Shown in pieces: positions 7,535 to 14,782 of a stretch of DNA of 20,804 nucleotides. The stretch comes from Pseudomonadota bacterium (GTDB lineage Bacteria > Pseudomonadota > Gammaproteobacteria > Burkholderiales > Burkholderiaceae_C). The stretch is taken from positions 1 to 20,804 of the forward strand of contig JAEZKX010000413.1 of NCBI GenBank assembly GCA_023436025.1, written 5' to 3'. A program made the translations under genes and the position numbers. The notes below the pieces were generated by a model, which saw only the letters and a program-made list of their open reading frames with translations, was not told the DNA's origin and did not search any database. The first letter of the stretch is position 1; each line of letters starts with the position of its first letter.

Positions 7535-8217
7535 TTCCTCGCGCCTCCCTTCGGGCCGGCGGCCTTGCGCTGGGCCGCTACCTCATCCTGGTCCAGGTAG
7601 CGGAAGGTCTTGGCCGTGGCGTCCAGCGCCAGCCCGGTGGCGTTGGCCCCTTGCGGCGGCCGGATCTCCAGGTTGTTCAGCGTCACGATCCGCGACAGGT
7701 GGGCGATGTCCGACGCGAAGGAGCCGATGTCGTGGAAGTTGCCGGTCACGCGCACCTGGATGGGCAGCTCGGCGTAGTACTCCTTCACGCTCACCTGGCC
7801 GGGCCGGAAGACCTCGAACTGCAGGCTGCGGCCCAGGCCGGCCTGGTTGATGTCGGACAGCAGGGCATCCATTTCGGCCTTGCTGGGCAGTTGCTTCTCG
7901 AGCTGGGTCACGTACTGCTGCACCTGCTCGCGCTGCTTGCGCAGGGCGTCGAGGTTGACGGCCTGCGTGAGCTTCTTCTTGTACTCCTCGCGCAGGGTTT
8001 CCTCCTTCTTCTGCTCGGAGGCGAGTTCGTCGGCGGAATTGGTCAGCCATACGAACCACAGCGCGATGACGATCGCCGAAGTGACGGTGAGCAGCAGCGC
8101 CAGCTTGGGCACCAGCGGCCACACCGAGGGGTCGTTGGGATTGAGTCCGCGGAACTGGGAAGCGACCTGTTCCTGCAGTGCGGCAAAGTCGATCTTGCGT
8201 GAAGCGGCGGTGGCCAT
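7531..8217 (-). CDS. pilO: Type IV pilus inner-membrane protein PilO
   Basis: The product (228 aa) is a bitopic inner-membrane protein that pairs with PilN and binds PilP in the pilus alignment subcomplex. A short cytoplasmic N-terminus (1-36) includes the PilO-typical FRGLNPNDPSVWP segment. One membrane helix lies at about 38-58. A highly charged coiled coil follows (about 61-110, rich in EQKKEETLREEYKKK), and then a periplasmic ferredoxin-like domain (about 120-210) with LPIQVRVTGNFHDIGSFASDIAHL. The start codon is 40 nt after the pilN stop, the only non-overlapping junction in the pilM-Q chain. Only a weak GGA-type ribosome site precedes the ATG. Confidence 0.95.
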   Translation of the reverse strand: MATAASRKIDFAALQEQVASQFRGLNPNDPSVWPLVPKLALLLTVTSAIVIALWFVWLTNSADELASEQKKEETLREEYKKKLTQAVNLDALRKQREQVQQYVTQLEKQLPSKAEMDALLSDINQAGLGRSLQFEVFRPGQVSVKEYYAELPIQVRVTGNFHDIGSFASDIAHLSRIVTLNNLEIRPPQGANATGLALDATAKTFRYLDQDEVAAQRKAAGPKGGARK

Positions 8218-8257
8218 GGTCAGTCCGTTCTTCCGGTGTGCTGGAGGTTGCGCTGCA

Positions 8258-8923
8258 TCAGTTCGTGCCAGCGGGCGCCGCGGCCCCCGGCTGCGGCGTG
8301 CCCAGCGTGCCGGTGGCGGCGACCGCGCCGGAGGCGGCCGCGGACGCTGCCTTGGCGGCCTCGCTCGCGCGCACCAGCTTCACGCGCATGTTGAAGTTGA
8401 AGATGCGGCGCTGCTCGCGCGGCGACAGGGCCACGTTGCCCGCCACGATCTCGACCAGCTCGGGCCGCGTGATCCAGGTGCTGCCGCCGCCGAGGTTGCG
8501 CAGCAGCTCCGAGACGCGCTCGTTGGACTGGGCCACGCCGGTGATGGTCACGTCGTGGTTGACCTGCTTCAGGCTGGTGAGGTAGACGCCATCGGGCAGG
8601 TTACGCGTGAGGTCGTTGAGCAGGTGCACCGGCATGTTGCGGTCGGCCTGCAGGTCTTCCACCGCCTGCTGGCGCGCGCGCAGGGCGGCAATCTCCTCCT
8701 GCAGCGTGGCGATGTCCTTGATCTGCGCCTCGAGCTTCCTGATCTCGCCGGTCAGGATCATGTTGCGGTGCTGCTGGTTGGAGATCTGTGCGGCGAACCA
8801 CAGGTAGACGCCACCGGCGATGACCGCGCCCGCGAAGGCGGACGCGCCCAGCGCGGCATAGAACATCTCGCGCCGGCGCTTGCGCGCCGCTTCCCGGTGG
8901 GGAAGTAGGTTGATCAGGATCAC
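8258..8923 (-). CDS. pilN: Type IV pilus inner-membrane protein PilN
   Basis: The product (221 aa) is a bitopic inner-membrane protein. Its cytoplasmic N-terminal peptide docks into PilM and its periplasmic domain pairs with PilO. The diagnostic PilM-binding motif INLLPHR is at residues 4-10, followed by a basic patch (EAARKRRRE). One membrane helix spans about 22-44. A coiled coil (about 48-95) follows, then the periplasmic fold with LPDGVYLTSLKQ and VTITGVAQSNERVSELLRNL. The last ~35 residues are Ala/Gly/Pro-rich and probably disordered. Its ATG overlaps the pilM stop by 4 nt (ATGA). Confidence 0.96.
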   Translation of the reverse strand: MILINLLPHREAARKRRREMFYAALGASAFAGAVIAGGVYLWFAAQISNQQHRNMILTGEIRKLEAQIKDIATLQEEIAALRARQQAVEDLQADRNMPVHLLNDLTRNLPDGVYLTSLKQVNHDVTITGVAQSNERVSELLRNLGGGSTWITRPELVEIVAGNVALSPREQRRIFNFNMRVKLVRASEAAKAASAAASGAVAATGTLGTPQPGAAAPAGTN

Positions 8924-9999
8924 TGCATGAACCTCCGCATGGCCAGGCCGCAGGACGTGAGGTAGGAGGGCGCCTCGCGGCGCACCTTCTTCTCGCGCAC
9001 GCCCTCGCCGATCTGCATGCCCTGGAACGGGTCGGCCAGGACGCAGGGGAAGGAGGTCTGGGCCGTGATGGCGTCGCTCAGGCCCGGCAGCGCCGCCGAG
9101 CCGCCGGCGACCATGATGTGGTCGACGCGGTTGTGCGGCGTGCTGGTGAAGAAGAACTGCAGGGCGCGGGCGACTTCCTGCGCCATGCTGTCCACGAAGG
9201 GACGCAGCACGCCGCTTTCATAGTCCTCCGGTAGCTCGCCGCTGCGCTTCTTGCTCTCAGCCTCCTCGGGCGAAAAGCCGTACTGGCGCACGATCAGCTG
9301 GGTGAGCTGGGCGCCGCCGAAGGCCTGGTCGCGGTCGTACAGCACCTCGTCGTTGCGGATGACCTGCATGCTGGTGGTGGAGGCGCCCACCTCGAACAGC
9401 GCCACCATTTGGTCGCGGCCGTCGTTGGGCAGCGCCCCGATGAGGCGGCCGGCAGCCAGCCGCGAGGCATAGGATTCGACGTCGATGATCACCGGCTTGA
9501 GTCCGGCGGCCTCGGCCAGGCCCTGGCGGTCCTGCACCTTTTCCTTGCGCGAGGCGGCGATCAGCACCTCGATGTCGCCCTGCGAGCTGGAGCTCGGGCC
9601 CACCACGCAGAAGTCCAGGCTCACCTCATCCAGTGAGAAGGGGATGTACTGGTTGGCTTCGGTCTCGACCTGCACTTCCAGGTCGGTATCGCTCATGCCG
9701 CCGGGCAGGATGATCTTCTTGGTGATCACGGCCGAGGCAGGCAGCGCCATGGCCACGTTCTTGGTCCGGGTGCCGCTCTTCTTGACGACGCGGCGCATCG
9801 CTTCAGCGACCTCGTCGAACTTCTCGACGTTGCCGTCGTTGATCCAGCCCCGCTCCAGCGGCTCGATCGCGCACCGTTCCAGAACGTAACCGCCGTCCTT
9901 GGCACGGCCGAGCTCGACCAGCTTGACGCTGGAAGAGCTGATGTCCAGGCCCAGCAGTGGGGCAGCCTGGCGGCTGAACAATGAGCCGATAGAGGTCAC
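8920..9999 (-). CDS. pilM: Type IV pilus actin-like ATPase-fold protein PilM
   Basis: The product (359 aa) is a cytoplasmic FtsA/actin-fold protein that binds nucleotide and the N-terminal tail of PilN, coupling the pilus motor side to the membrane complex. Visible family features are the phosphate-1 loop LLGLDISSSSVKLVEL (15-30), the GGMSDTDLEVQVETEANQYIPFSLDEV block at about 100-124, the phosphate-2 motif FEVGASTTSM and the adenosine motif MVAGGSAALPGL. The start is a GTG at 9999 with a good GGGAGA ribosome site (10011-10006), 6 nt upstream. It is the first gene of the pil operon and diverges from mrcA, the usual proteobacterial arrangement. Confidence 0.96.
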   Translation of the reverse strand: MTSIGSLFSRQAAPLLGLDISSSSVKLVELGRAKDGGYVLERCAIEPLERGWINDGNVEKFDEVAEAMRRVVKKSGTRTKNVAMALPASAVITKKIILPGGMSDTDLEVQVETEANQYIPFSLDEVSLDFCVVGPSSSSQGDIEVLIAASRKEKVQDRQGLAEAAGLKPVIIDVESYASRLAAGRLIGALPNDGRDQMVALFEVGASTTSMQVIRNDEVLYDRDQAFGGAQLTQLIVRQYGFSPEEAESKKRSGELPEDYESGVLRPFVDSMAQEVARALQFFFTSTPHNRVDHIMVAGGSAALPGLSDAITAQTSFPCVLADPFQGMQIGEGVREKKVRREAPSYLTSCGLAMRRFMQ

Positions 10000-10013
10000 T
10001 CGCGTCTCCCGAC

Positions 10014-10032
10014 ACGCCTCATTTCAAGGCGT
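10014..10032 (-). promoter_or_regulatory. Hairpin in the pilM leader
   Basis: Perfect 6-bp inverted repeat ACGCCT/AGGCGT around a 7-nt loop, 14 nt upstream of the pilM GTG and immediately before its GGGAGA ribosome site. It could be an RNA hairpin affecting translation or a protein operator. There is no T tract, so it is not a classical terminator. Confidence 0.45.
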
Positions 10033-10056
10033 AACAAACTTAAGATTCCACTTGAA

Positions 10057-10117
10057 TGCTAGCAATAACATCATTGATGCACATAGGAAAATCCGGCTTG
10101 AGCCGCTACCACGTGGT
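10057..10117. repeat. Cluster of small perfect dyads in the pilM-mrcA spacer
   Basis: Four perfect symmetric elements in about 60 nt: TGCTAGCA (10057-10064), CATCA-T-TGATG (10069-10079), CGGCT-TG-AGCCG (10094-10105) and ACCACGTGGT (10108-10117). Each alone could be chance. Together in the AT-rich part of a divergent promoter region they are candidate operator sites. Confidence 0.4.
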
Positions 10118-10232
10118 TAAAAACTGACGAGTAGGTGCTGCATACTGGGGCCTTTCCCGGGGGCGAGGTCCGGGCCGCATCCTCGCGCGCGCGGAACCCT
10201 TTACGGCCGAGGCATTCGAATGGATGCATTTT

Positions 10233-10238
10233 TATAAT
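10233..10238 (+). promoter_or_regulatory. Candidate -10 box of mrcA
   Basis: Perfect TATAAT 30 nt before the mrcA ATG at 10269. Transcription would begin near 10245, giving a short leader containing GGAG (10261-10264). No good -35 lies 16-18 nt upstream. If real, it rules out the in-frame ATG at 10224 as the start. Confidence 0.5.
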
Positions 10239-10268
10239 GAGCGCCCCGGGACGCTCTCACGGAGTTCC

Positions 10269-12752
10269 ATGTCATCCGAACCCTCTTCCGAAGCGCCCCG
10301 ACGGTCCCGCCGGGGCCCTCCCGCCTGGCAGCGTTTCCTCTTCCGCCTGTTCGCCTGGACCTTCGGCATCGCGCTGGCCCTGCTGCTGGCCGGCGTGACC
10401 GTGGCCGGCGTGGCCCTGGCAGTGGCCTACCCCAACCTGCCCGAAATCAACGACTTGGCCGACTACCGGCCCAAGCTGCCGCTGCGCGTCTACTCGTCCG
10501 AAGGTGTACTGATTGGTGAATTCGGTGAGGAACGGCGCAACCTGACGCCCATCGCCGAGATCCCGGCGGTGATGAAGAACGCCGTCCTGGCCATCGAGGA
10601 CGCCCGCTTCTATTCGCACAGCGGCGTGGACTACAAGGGCCTGGCCCGCGCCGCCCTCGCCAACCTGGGCCGGGCCAAGAGCCAGGGCGCCTCCACCATC
10701 ACCATGCAGGTGGCGCGCAACGTCTACCTGTCGTCCGAGAAGACCTTCACGCGCAAGCTCTACGAGGTGCTGCTCACCTTCAAGCTGGAACACCTGCTGT
10801 CGAAGGACCAGATCCTCGAGATCTACATGAACCAGATCTTCCTGGGCAACCGCGCCTACGGTTTCGCGGCGGCCTCGGAGGCCTACTTCGGCAAGCCGAT
10901 GAAGGACCTGACCATCGCCGAGGCGGCGATGCTGGCCGGCCTGCCCAAGGCGCCGTCGGCGTACAACCCCATCAGCAACCCGTCCCGCGCCCGCGCGCGC
11001 CAGCTCTACATCATCGAGCGGATGGAGGCCAACGGCTTCATCACCGGCGACGAGGCCGAAGCCGCCAAGAAGCAGGAGCTGCGGGTGCGCACCGGCCTGC
11101 CCACGCTGAGCGTGCGCGCCGAATTCGTGGCCGAAACCGTGCGCCAGCTGGTCTATGCCCAGTACGGCGACGAGACCTACACCCGCGGCCTGAACGTCTT
11201 CACCACGGTGAAGGCCAAGGAACAGGAAGCGGCATACAAGGCCTTGCGCAAAGGCATCATGGACTACGAGAAGCGCCAGATCTACCGCGGACCGGAGCGC
11301 TTCGTCGACCTGCCCCAGGACCCGAAGGAGCTGGAAGACGCCATCGACGACACCCTGGCCGAACACCCGGACAACGGCGACGTCATGGCCGCGGTGGTGC
11401 TGGAGGTCGGCCCCCGCAAGATCGTGGCCGTGCGCAACAACGGCGAGCGCTTCGAGATCACCGGCGCCGGCCTGCAGGCGGCCCAGTCGGGCCTGTCGGA
11501 GAAGGCCCAGCCCAAGATCAAGATCCGCCGCGGCGCCGTCATCCGGGTGATGAAGACGCCCCGCGACACCTGGGAAATCACCCAGCTGCCCGAGGTGGAG
11601 GGCGCCTTCGTGGCCCTCGACCCGCGCGACGGCGCCATCCATGCGCTGGTGGGCGGCTTCGACTTCAACAAGAACAAGTTCAACCACGCCACCCAGGCCT
11701 GGCGCCAGCCGGGCTCGTCGTTCAAGCCCTTCATCTACTCGGCGGCGCTCGAGAAGGGCTTCTCGCCGGCCACCATCGTCAACGACAGCCCGCTGTTCTT
11801 CGACGCCGGCGTCACTGGGGGCCAGCCCTGGGAACCCAAGAACTACGACGGCAAGTTCGAGGGCCCGATGCCGTTGCACACCGCGCTGGCCAAGTCCAAG
11901 AACATGGTCTCCATCCGCATCCTGCAGGCCGTCGGCCCGCAGAACGCGCAGGACTGGGTCACCCGCTTCGGCTTCGAGGCCGAGAAGCATCCCGCCTACC
12001 TGACCATGGCGCTGGGCGCCGGTTCGGTGACGCCCATGCAGATGGCCACCGCCTATTCGGTGTTCGCCAATGGCGGCTACCGCGTCAACCCGTGGCTGAT
12101 CACCCGCATCACCGATCACAAGGGCCGCACCCTGGTGGAGAGCCAGCCGCCGTTGCTGAACGAGTCGGTGCGGGCCATCGACGCGCGCAATGCCTTCGTG
12201 ATGAACCGGCTGCTGCAGGAGATCGCGCGCTCCGGCACTGCCGCGCGGGCGCAGCGCGAGCTCAAGCGTCCCGACCTCTACGGCAAGACCGGCACCACCA
12301 ACGACTCGATCGACACCTGGTTTGCGGGCTTCCACCCGACCGTCACCGCGGTGGTGTGGATGGGCTACGACAACCCGCGCTCGCTCGGCGACCGCGAGAC
12401 CGGCGGCGGCCTGAGCCTGCCGATCTGGATCTCGTACATGGAGACGGCGCTCAAGGGCGTGCCGGTGATGGAACCGTCGGCGCCGGAAGGCCTGGTCAAC
12501 CAGGGCGGCGAGTGGTTCTACGAGGAGTACGCGCGCTCCGGCGGCGGGATCAGCAGCCTGGGGCTGGGCGCGCTGCCGGGCTACGAGAACGGCGACCCCA
12601 ACGGGCGGCCGTACCAGGGTGGCCCGTCGGGCGAGCAGGCCCCGGGCGTGCCGGGAGACCGCTCCCTGCTCAACTCCGGCGGCCTGCCGCCGCCGGCACC
12701 GCCGACGTCGAGCGACGAGCGGCGCAGCATCCTGGACCTGTTCCGGAATTGA
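10269..12752 (+). CDS. mrcA: Penicillin-binding protein 1A (bifunctional peptidoglycan glycosyltransferase/transpeptidase)
   Basis: The product (827 aa) is a class A PBP that polymerises lipid II and cross-links peptide stems in the periplasm. A cytoplasmic basic tail (1-22) precedes one membrane helix (about 27-53). The GT51 glycosyltransferase domain is at about 75-250, with catalytic E110 in AIEDARFYSHSGVD and the QGASTITMQVARN motif near 139-151. An OB-like insert lies at about 350-440. The transpeptidase domain has all three active-site motifs: S483-S-F-K486, S543-K-N545 and K673-T-G675. The tail from about 735 is Gly/Pro-rich and ends in LDLFRN, typical of PBP1a. I chose ATG 10269 (GGAG just upstream, TATAAT at 10233) rather than the in-frame ATG at 10224. 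Divergence from pilM is the standard ponA/mrcA context. Confidence 0.97.
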   Translation: MSSEPSSEAPRRSRRGPPAWQRFLFRLFAWTFGIALALLLAGVTVAGVALAVAYPNLPEINDLADYRPKLPLRVYSSEGVLIGEFGEERRNLTPIAEIPAVMKNAVLAIEDARFYSHSGVDYKGLARAALANLGRAKSQGASTITMQVARNVYLSSEKTFTRKLYEVLLTFKLEHLLSKDQILEIYMNQIFLGNRAYGFAAASEAYFGKPMKDLTIAEAAMLAGLPKAPSAYNPISNPSRARARQLYIIERMEANGFITGDEAEAAKKQELRVRTGLPTLSVRAEFVAETVRQLVYAQYGDETYTRGLNVFTTVKAKEQEAAYKALRKGIMDYEKRQIYRGPERFVDLPQDPKELEDAIDDTLAEHPDNGDVMAAVVLEVGPRKIVAVRNNGERFEITGAGLQAAQSGLSEKAQPKIKIRRGAVIRVMKTPRDTWEITQLPEVEGAFVALDPRDGAIHALVGGFDFNKNKFNHATQAWRQPGSSFKPFIYSAALEKGFSPATIVNDSPLFFDAGVTGGQPWEPKNYDGKFEGPMPLHTALAKSKNMVSIRILQAVGPQNAQDWVTRFGFEAEKHPAYLTMALGAGSVTPMQMATAYSVFANGGYRVNPWLITRITDHKGRTLVESQPPLLNESVRAIDARNAFVMNRLLQEIARSGTAARAQRELKRPDLYGKTGTTNDSIDTWFAGFHPTVTAVVWMGYDNPRSLGDRETGGGLSLPIWISYMETALKGVPVMEPSAPEGLVNQGGEWFYEEYARSGGGISSLGLGALPGYENGDPNGRPYQGGPSGEQAPGVPGDRSLLNSGGLPPPAPPTSSDERRSILDLFRN

Positions 12753-12755
12753 GGA

Positions 12756-12784
12756 GGCATGGTGCGCTCGCTGCGCGAGCACAC
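12756..12784 (+). repeat. REP-like palindromic repeat, copy 1
   Basis: A 29-nt unit beginning 4 nt after the mrcA stop, identical to copy 2. Its core is an imperfect palindrome, GTGCGCTCGC-TGC-GCGAGCACAC, with one C-A mismatch in a 10-bp stem. It lies at the 3' end of the mrcA transcript, where it may stabilise the message or help end transcription. Confidence 0.85.
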
Positions 12785-12806
12785 CCGAGGGGTTGCGCCG
12801 GCGATC

Positions 12807-12835
12807 GGCATGGTGCGCTCGCTGCGCGAGCACAC
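12807..12835 (+). repeat. REP-like palindromic repeat, copy 2
   Basis: Identical over 29 nt to copy 1 and exactly 51 nt downstream. The 22 nt after each copy are also alignable (for example TTGCG..GGCG in register), so the true unit may be a 51-bp tandem duplication with a conserved half and a decayed half. Confidence 0.85.
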
Positions 12836-12867
12836 ACTACGGATTGCGAAGGCGCCCGGGGTGGGTA

Positions 12868-12894
12868 GGGTGTGCTCGCGCAGCGAGCGCACCA
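12868..12894 (-). repeat. REP-like palindromic repeat, inverted copy 3
   Basis: 27 nt identical on the minus strand to copy 1, ending 14 nt from the cyaY stop. In the plus-strand RNA the mismatch becomes a U-G wobble, so it folds into a 10-bp hairpin with a 3-nt loop. Copies 1/2 and copy 3 can also pair with each other as a 24-27-bp perfect stem. Relative to its own gene, copy 3 has the same orientation as copy 1 relative to mrcA. Confidence 0.85.
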
Positions 12895-12908
12895 CACAGC
12901 CTGCCGCC

Positions 12909-13241
12909 CTACTCCGCGCTGAACGCCATCGGCCGTCCCGCCTGCGCGCTCGCATAGCGCGCCAGGTCGGCCCAGAACTCGCCCGTGCCCTTGCTGTCGC
13001 GCCAGGCGGTGCCGTCGAACTTGTAGTGGAAGCCGCCGGCACGCGCAGCCATCCAGACCTCGTGCAGGGGCTTCTGCAGGTTGATGATGATCTGGCTGCG
13101 GTCCGGGAAGATCAGGGTCACCATGCCGCCGACGCGCTGGTTGTCGACATCGGCGTCGGGGTCCTCGTTGATGCGGTCGCAGCAGGCCTCCACGCGGGCC
13201 AGCAGCGCTTCAGCGTGGTCGAGGTACTCGAGGTCGGTCAT
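12909..13241 (-). CDS. cyaY: Iron donor protein CyaY (bacterial frataxin)
   Basis: The product (110 aa, normal length) is a cytoplasmic iron-binding protein that modulates iron-sulfur cluster assembly on the IscS/IscU machinery. The frataxin fold shows as an acidic first helix (MTDLEYLDHAEALLARVEAC) and the acidic segment EDPDADVDNQ. The family beta-sheet signature follows: GGMVTLIFPDRSQIIINLQKPLHEVWMAARAGGFHY at about 39-74, with conserved residues in QKPLHEVWMA and the terminal W/D block GTAWRDSKGTGEFW. The start is the ATG at 13241, with no obvious Shine-Dalgarno. It is divergent from lptM-lysA, as is common in Burkholderiales, and ends just beside the REP-like repeats. Confidence 0.96.
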   Translation of the reverse strand: MTDLEYLDHAEALLARVEACCDRINEDPDADVDNQRVGGMVTLIFPDRSQIIINLQKPLHEVWMAARAGGFHYKFDGTAWRDSKGTGEFWADLARYASAQAGRPMAFSAE

Positions 13242-13288
13242 TACAATTGGCCATGCTTGGTGTTCGTTCGATTCTAGTCAGCGCCCCG

Positions 13289-13498
13289 ATGCGCTGCCTT
13301 GTCCGCGCGGCAGGCGTGGTCGTGCTGCTCGCCGCCTGCGGGCAGAAGGGGCCGCTTTTCCTGCCGACCGGCGCCGAAGCGGCCGGCCGTGCGCCCCTGA
13401 CCGAAACCCTCGCCCCCTCCACCACCGTGGCCCCGGCGGCCGCCCCGGCCGCCTCCGCCCCTTCCACCGGGCGCGCCGCGCCGGTGCGCAATCCATGA
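13289..13498 (+). CDS. lptM: LPS translocon maturation chaperone LptM-type small lipoprotein
   Basis: A small outer-membrane lipoprotein (69 aa) of the LptM/YifL family. In E. coli LptM helps assemble the LptD-LptE LPS export channel. The signal peptide ends in LLAAC with C17 as the lipidated residue. It is followed by the family signature CGQKGPLFLP, which is the main evidence. The rest is an Ala/Pro/Thr-rich disordered tail. In-frame ATGs at 13247 and 13253 would lengthen the N-terminus by 14 or 12 residues. I prefer 13289 for its standard-length signal peptide and because it leaves room for promoters, but no start has a clear ribosome site. The stop overlaps the lysA start (ATGA), an arrangement seen widely for this pair. 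Confidence 0.88.
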   Translation: MRCLVRAAGVVVLLAACGQKGPLFLPTGAEAAGRAPLTETLAPSTTVAPAAAPAASAPSTGRAAPVRNP

Positions 13499-14775
13499 GC
13501 CTTCCCGACCGCCTTCCGGGCCAGCCGCAGGTGCACTACCGCGGCGACGCGCTGTTCGTCGAGGACGTGCCGCTCGCCGCCCTCGCCCGCGACCACGGCA
13601 CGCCCCTGTTCGTCTATTCCAAGGCATCGATGCTGGCGGCGCTGGGCGCCTACCAGCGCGGCTTCGCCGGCCGCAACGCGACGATCTGCTACGCGATGAA
13701 GGCCAACTCCTCGCTGGCCATCCTGCAGCTGTTCGCCCGCGCCGGCTGCGGCTTCGACATCGTCTCCGGCGGCGAGCTCGACCGCGTGCTGGCCGCGGGA
13801 GCGGCGGCCGGTGAGGTCATCTTCTCGGGCGTCGGCAAGACCCGCGCCGAGATGCGCCGCGCGCTCGAAGCCGGCATCCGCTGCTTCAACGTCGAAAGCG
13901 AGGCCGAGCTCGAGGTGCTCAACGCCGTCGCCCTCGAATGCGGGCGGCGCGCGCCGGTGAGCCTGCGCGTCAACCCCGACGTCGACCCCAAGACGCATCC
14001 CTACATCTCCACCGGACTCAAGGGCAACAAGTTCGGCATCGCGCACAAGGACGCCCTGCGCGTGTACCGCCATGCGGCCGCCCTGCCCGGGCTGCGGGTG
14101 GTGGGCATCGACTGCCACATCGGCTCGCAGATCACCTTCATGTCGCCCTATCTGGACGCCATGGACCGCGTACTGGACCTGGTCGACGCGGTGGAGCAAG
14201 CCGGCATCCACCTGGAACACATCGACTTCGGTGGCGGCCTGGGCATCAACTACAGCGGCGAGCAGCCGCCGGCGGCCGACGCGCTGTGGCAGCAGCTGCT
14301 GGCCAAGGTCGATGCGCGCGGCTACGGCCAGCGCCAGCTGATGATCGAGCCGGGCCGCTCCCTGGTGGGCAACGCCGGCGTGTGCCTGTCGCAGGTGCTG
14401 TACCTGAAGCCCGGCGAGCAGAAGAACTTCTGCATCATCGACGCCGCCATGAACGACCTGCCGCGGCCGGCGATGTACGAGGCCTTTCACTGCATCGTCC
14501 CGGTGCAGCAGCGCGCCGGCAAGCCCGTCACCTACGACGTCGTCGGCCCGGTGTGCGAGAGCGGCGACTGGATCGGCCGCGACCGCAAGCTCGCGGCCCA
14601 GCCGGGCGACCTGCTGGCCGTGCTGTCGGCCGGCGCGTACTGCATGAGCATGGCCAGCAACTACAACAGCCGCGGCCGGGCGGCGGAGGTGCTGGTCGAC
14701 GGCGCCACCGTCCATGTCATCCGCGAGCGGGAATCGGTCGAAGACCAGCTGCGCAAGGAGAAGCTGCTGGATTGA
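13495..14775 (+). CDS. lysA: Diaminopimelate decarboxylase
   Basis: The product (426 aa) is a PLP-dependent cytoplasmic enzyme that decarboxylates meso-diaminopimelate to L-lysine, the last step of lysine synthesis. It belongs to the fold-III (alanine racemase-like) decarboxylases. The PLP lysine is K69 in CYAMKANSS. PLP phosphate and ring contacts are seen in DCHIGSQ (206-212), IDFGGGLGI (243-251) and EPGRSLVGNAG (285-295). The catalytic cysteine of the partner-subunit site is C354 in GPVCESGDW, and AYCMSMASNYNSRGR (381-395) completes the active site. The ATG at 13495 overlaps the lptM stop by 4 nt. Meso-DAP is also a peptidoglycan precursor, which loosely relates it to mrcA nearby. Confidence 0.98.
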   Translation: MSLPDRLPGQPQVHYRGDALFVEDVPLAALARDHGTPLFVYSKASMLAALGAYQRGFAGRNATICYAMKANSSLAILQLFARAGCGFDIVSGGELDRVLAAGAAAGEVIFSGVGKTRAEMRRALEAGIRCFNVESEAELEVLNAVALECGRRAPVSLRVNPDVDPKTHPYISTGLKGNKFGIAHKDALRVYRHAAALPGLRVVGIDCHIGSQITFMSPYLDAMDRVLDLVDAVEQAGIHLEHIDFGGGLGINYSGEQPPAADALWQQLLAKVDARGYGQRQLMIEPGRSLVGNAGVCLSQVLYLKPGEQKNFCIIDAAMNDLPRPAMYEAFHCIVPVQQRAGKPVTYDVVGPVCESGDWIGRDRKLAAQPGDLLAVLSAGAYCMSMASNYNSRGRAAEVLVDGATVHVIRERESVEDQLRKEKLLD

Positions 14776-14782
14776 TGCCGTG

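Larger units (their letters stand above)
10000..10268. promoter_or_regulatory. Divergent pilM / mrcA control region
   Basis: 269 nt with no supported gene, visibly richer in A+T than its surroundings between about 10020 and 10100. It must carry the promoter of the pilM operon (minus) and that of mrcA (plus). For pilM a weak sigma-70 candidate is TTGCTA followed after 17 nt by TAAGTT on the minus strand, but the match is poor. For mrcA a perfect TATAAT is present, listed separately. Several short perfect dyads occur. Confidence 0.75.

Noticed and set aside
10272..12833. 853-codon open frame antisense to mrcA
   Set aside because: It mirrors mrcA, which carries all PBP1a active-site motifs. The opposite frame has no domain signature and ends inside the repeat region.
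12756..12894. CRISPR array
   Set aside because: Only three units, one of them inverted, with a palindromic core and unequal spacers. No cas genes are present, and the arrangement fits REP-like elements better.
12759..13277. 172-codon ORF beginning in the repeats after GAGGAGG
   Set aside because: The purine-rich site is only 1 nt from the ATG, too close for normal initiation. The first part is the repeat sequence and the rest is antisense to cyaY.
13242..13288. Divergent cyaY/lptM promoter
   Set aside because: A TAGAAT on the minus strand (13276-13271) resembles a -10 for cyaY, but no -35 at proper spacing was found, and the lptM start is itself uncertain. Not listed as a feature.
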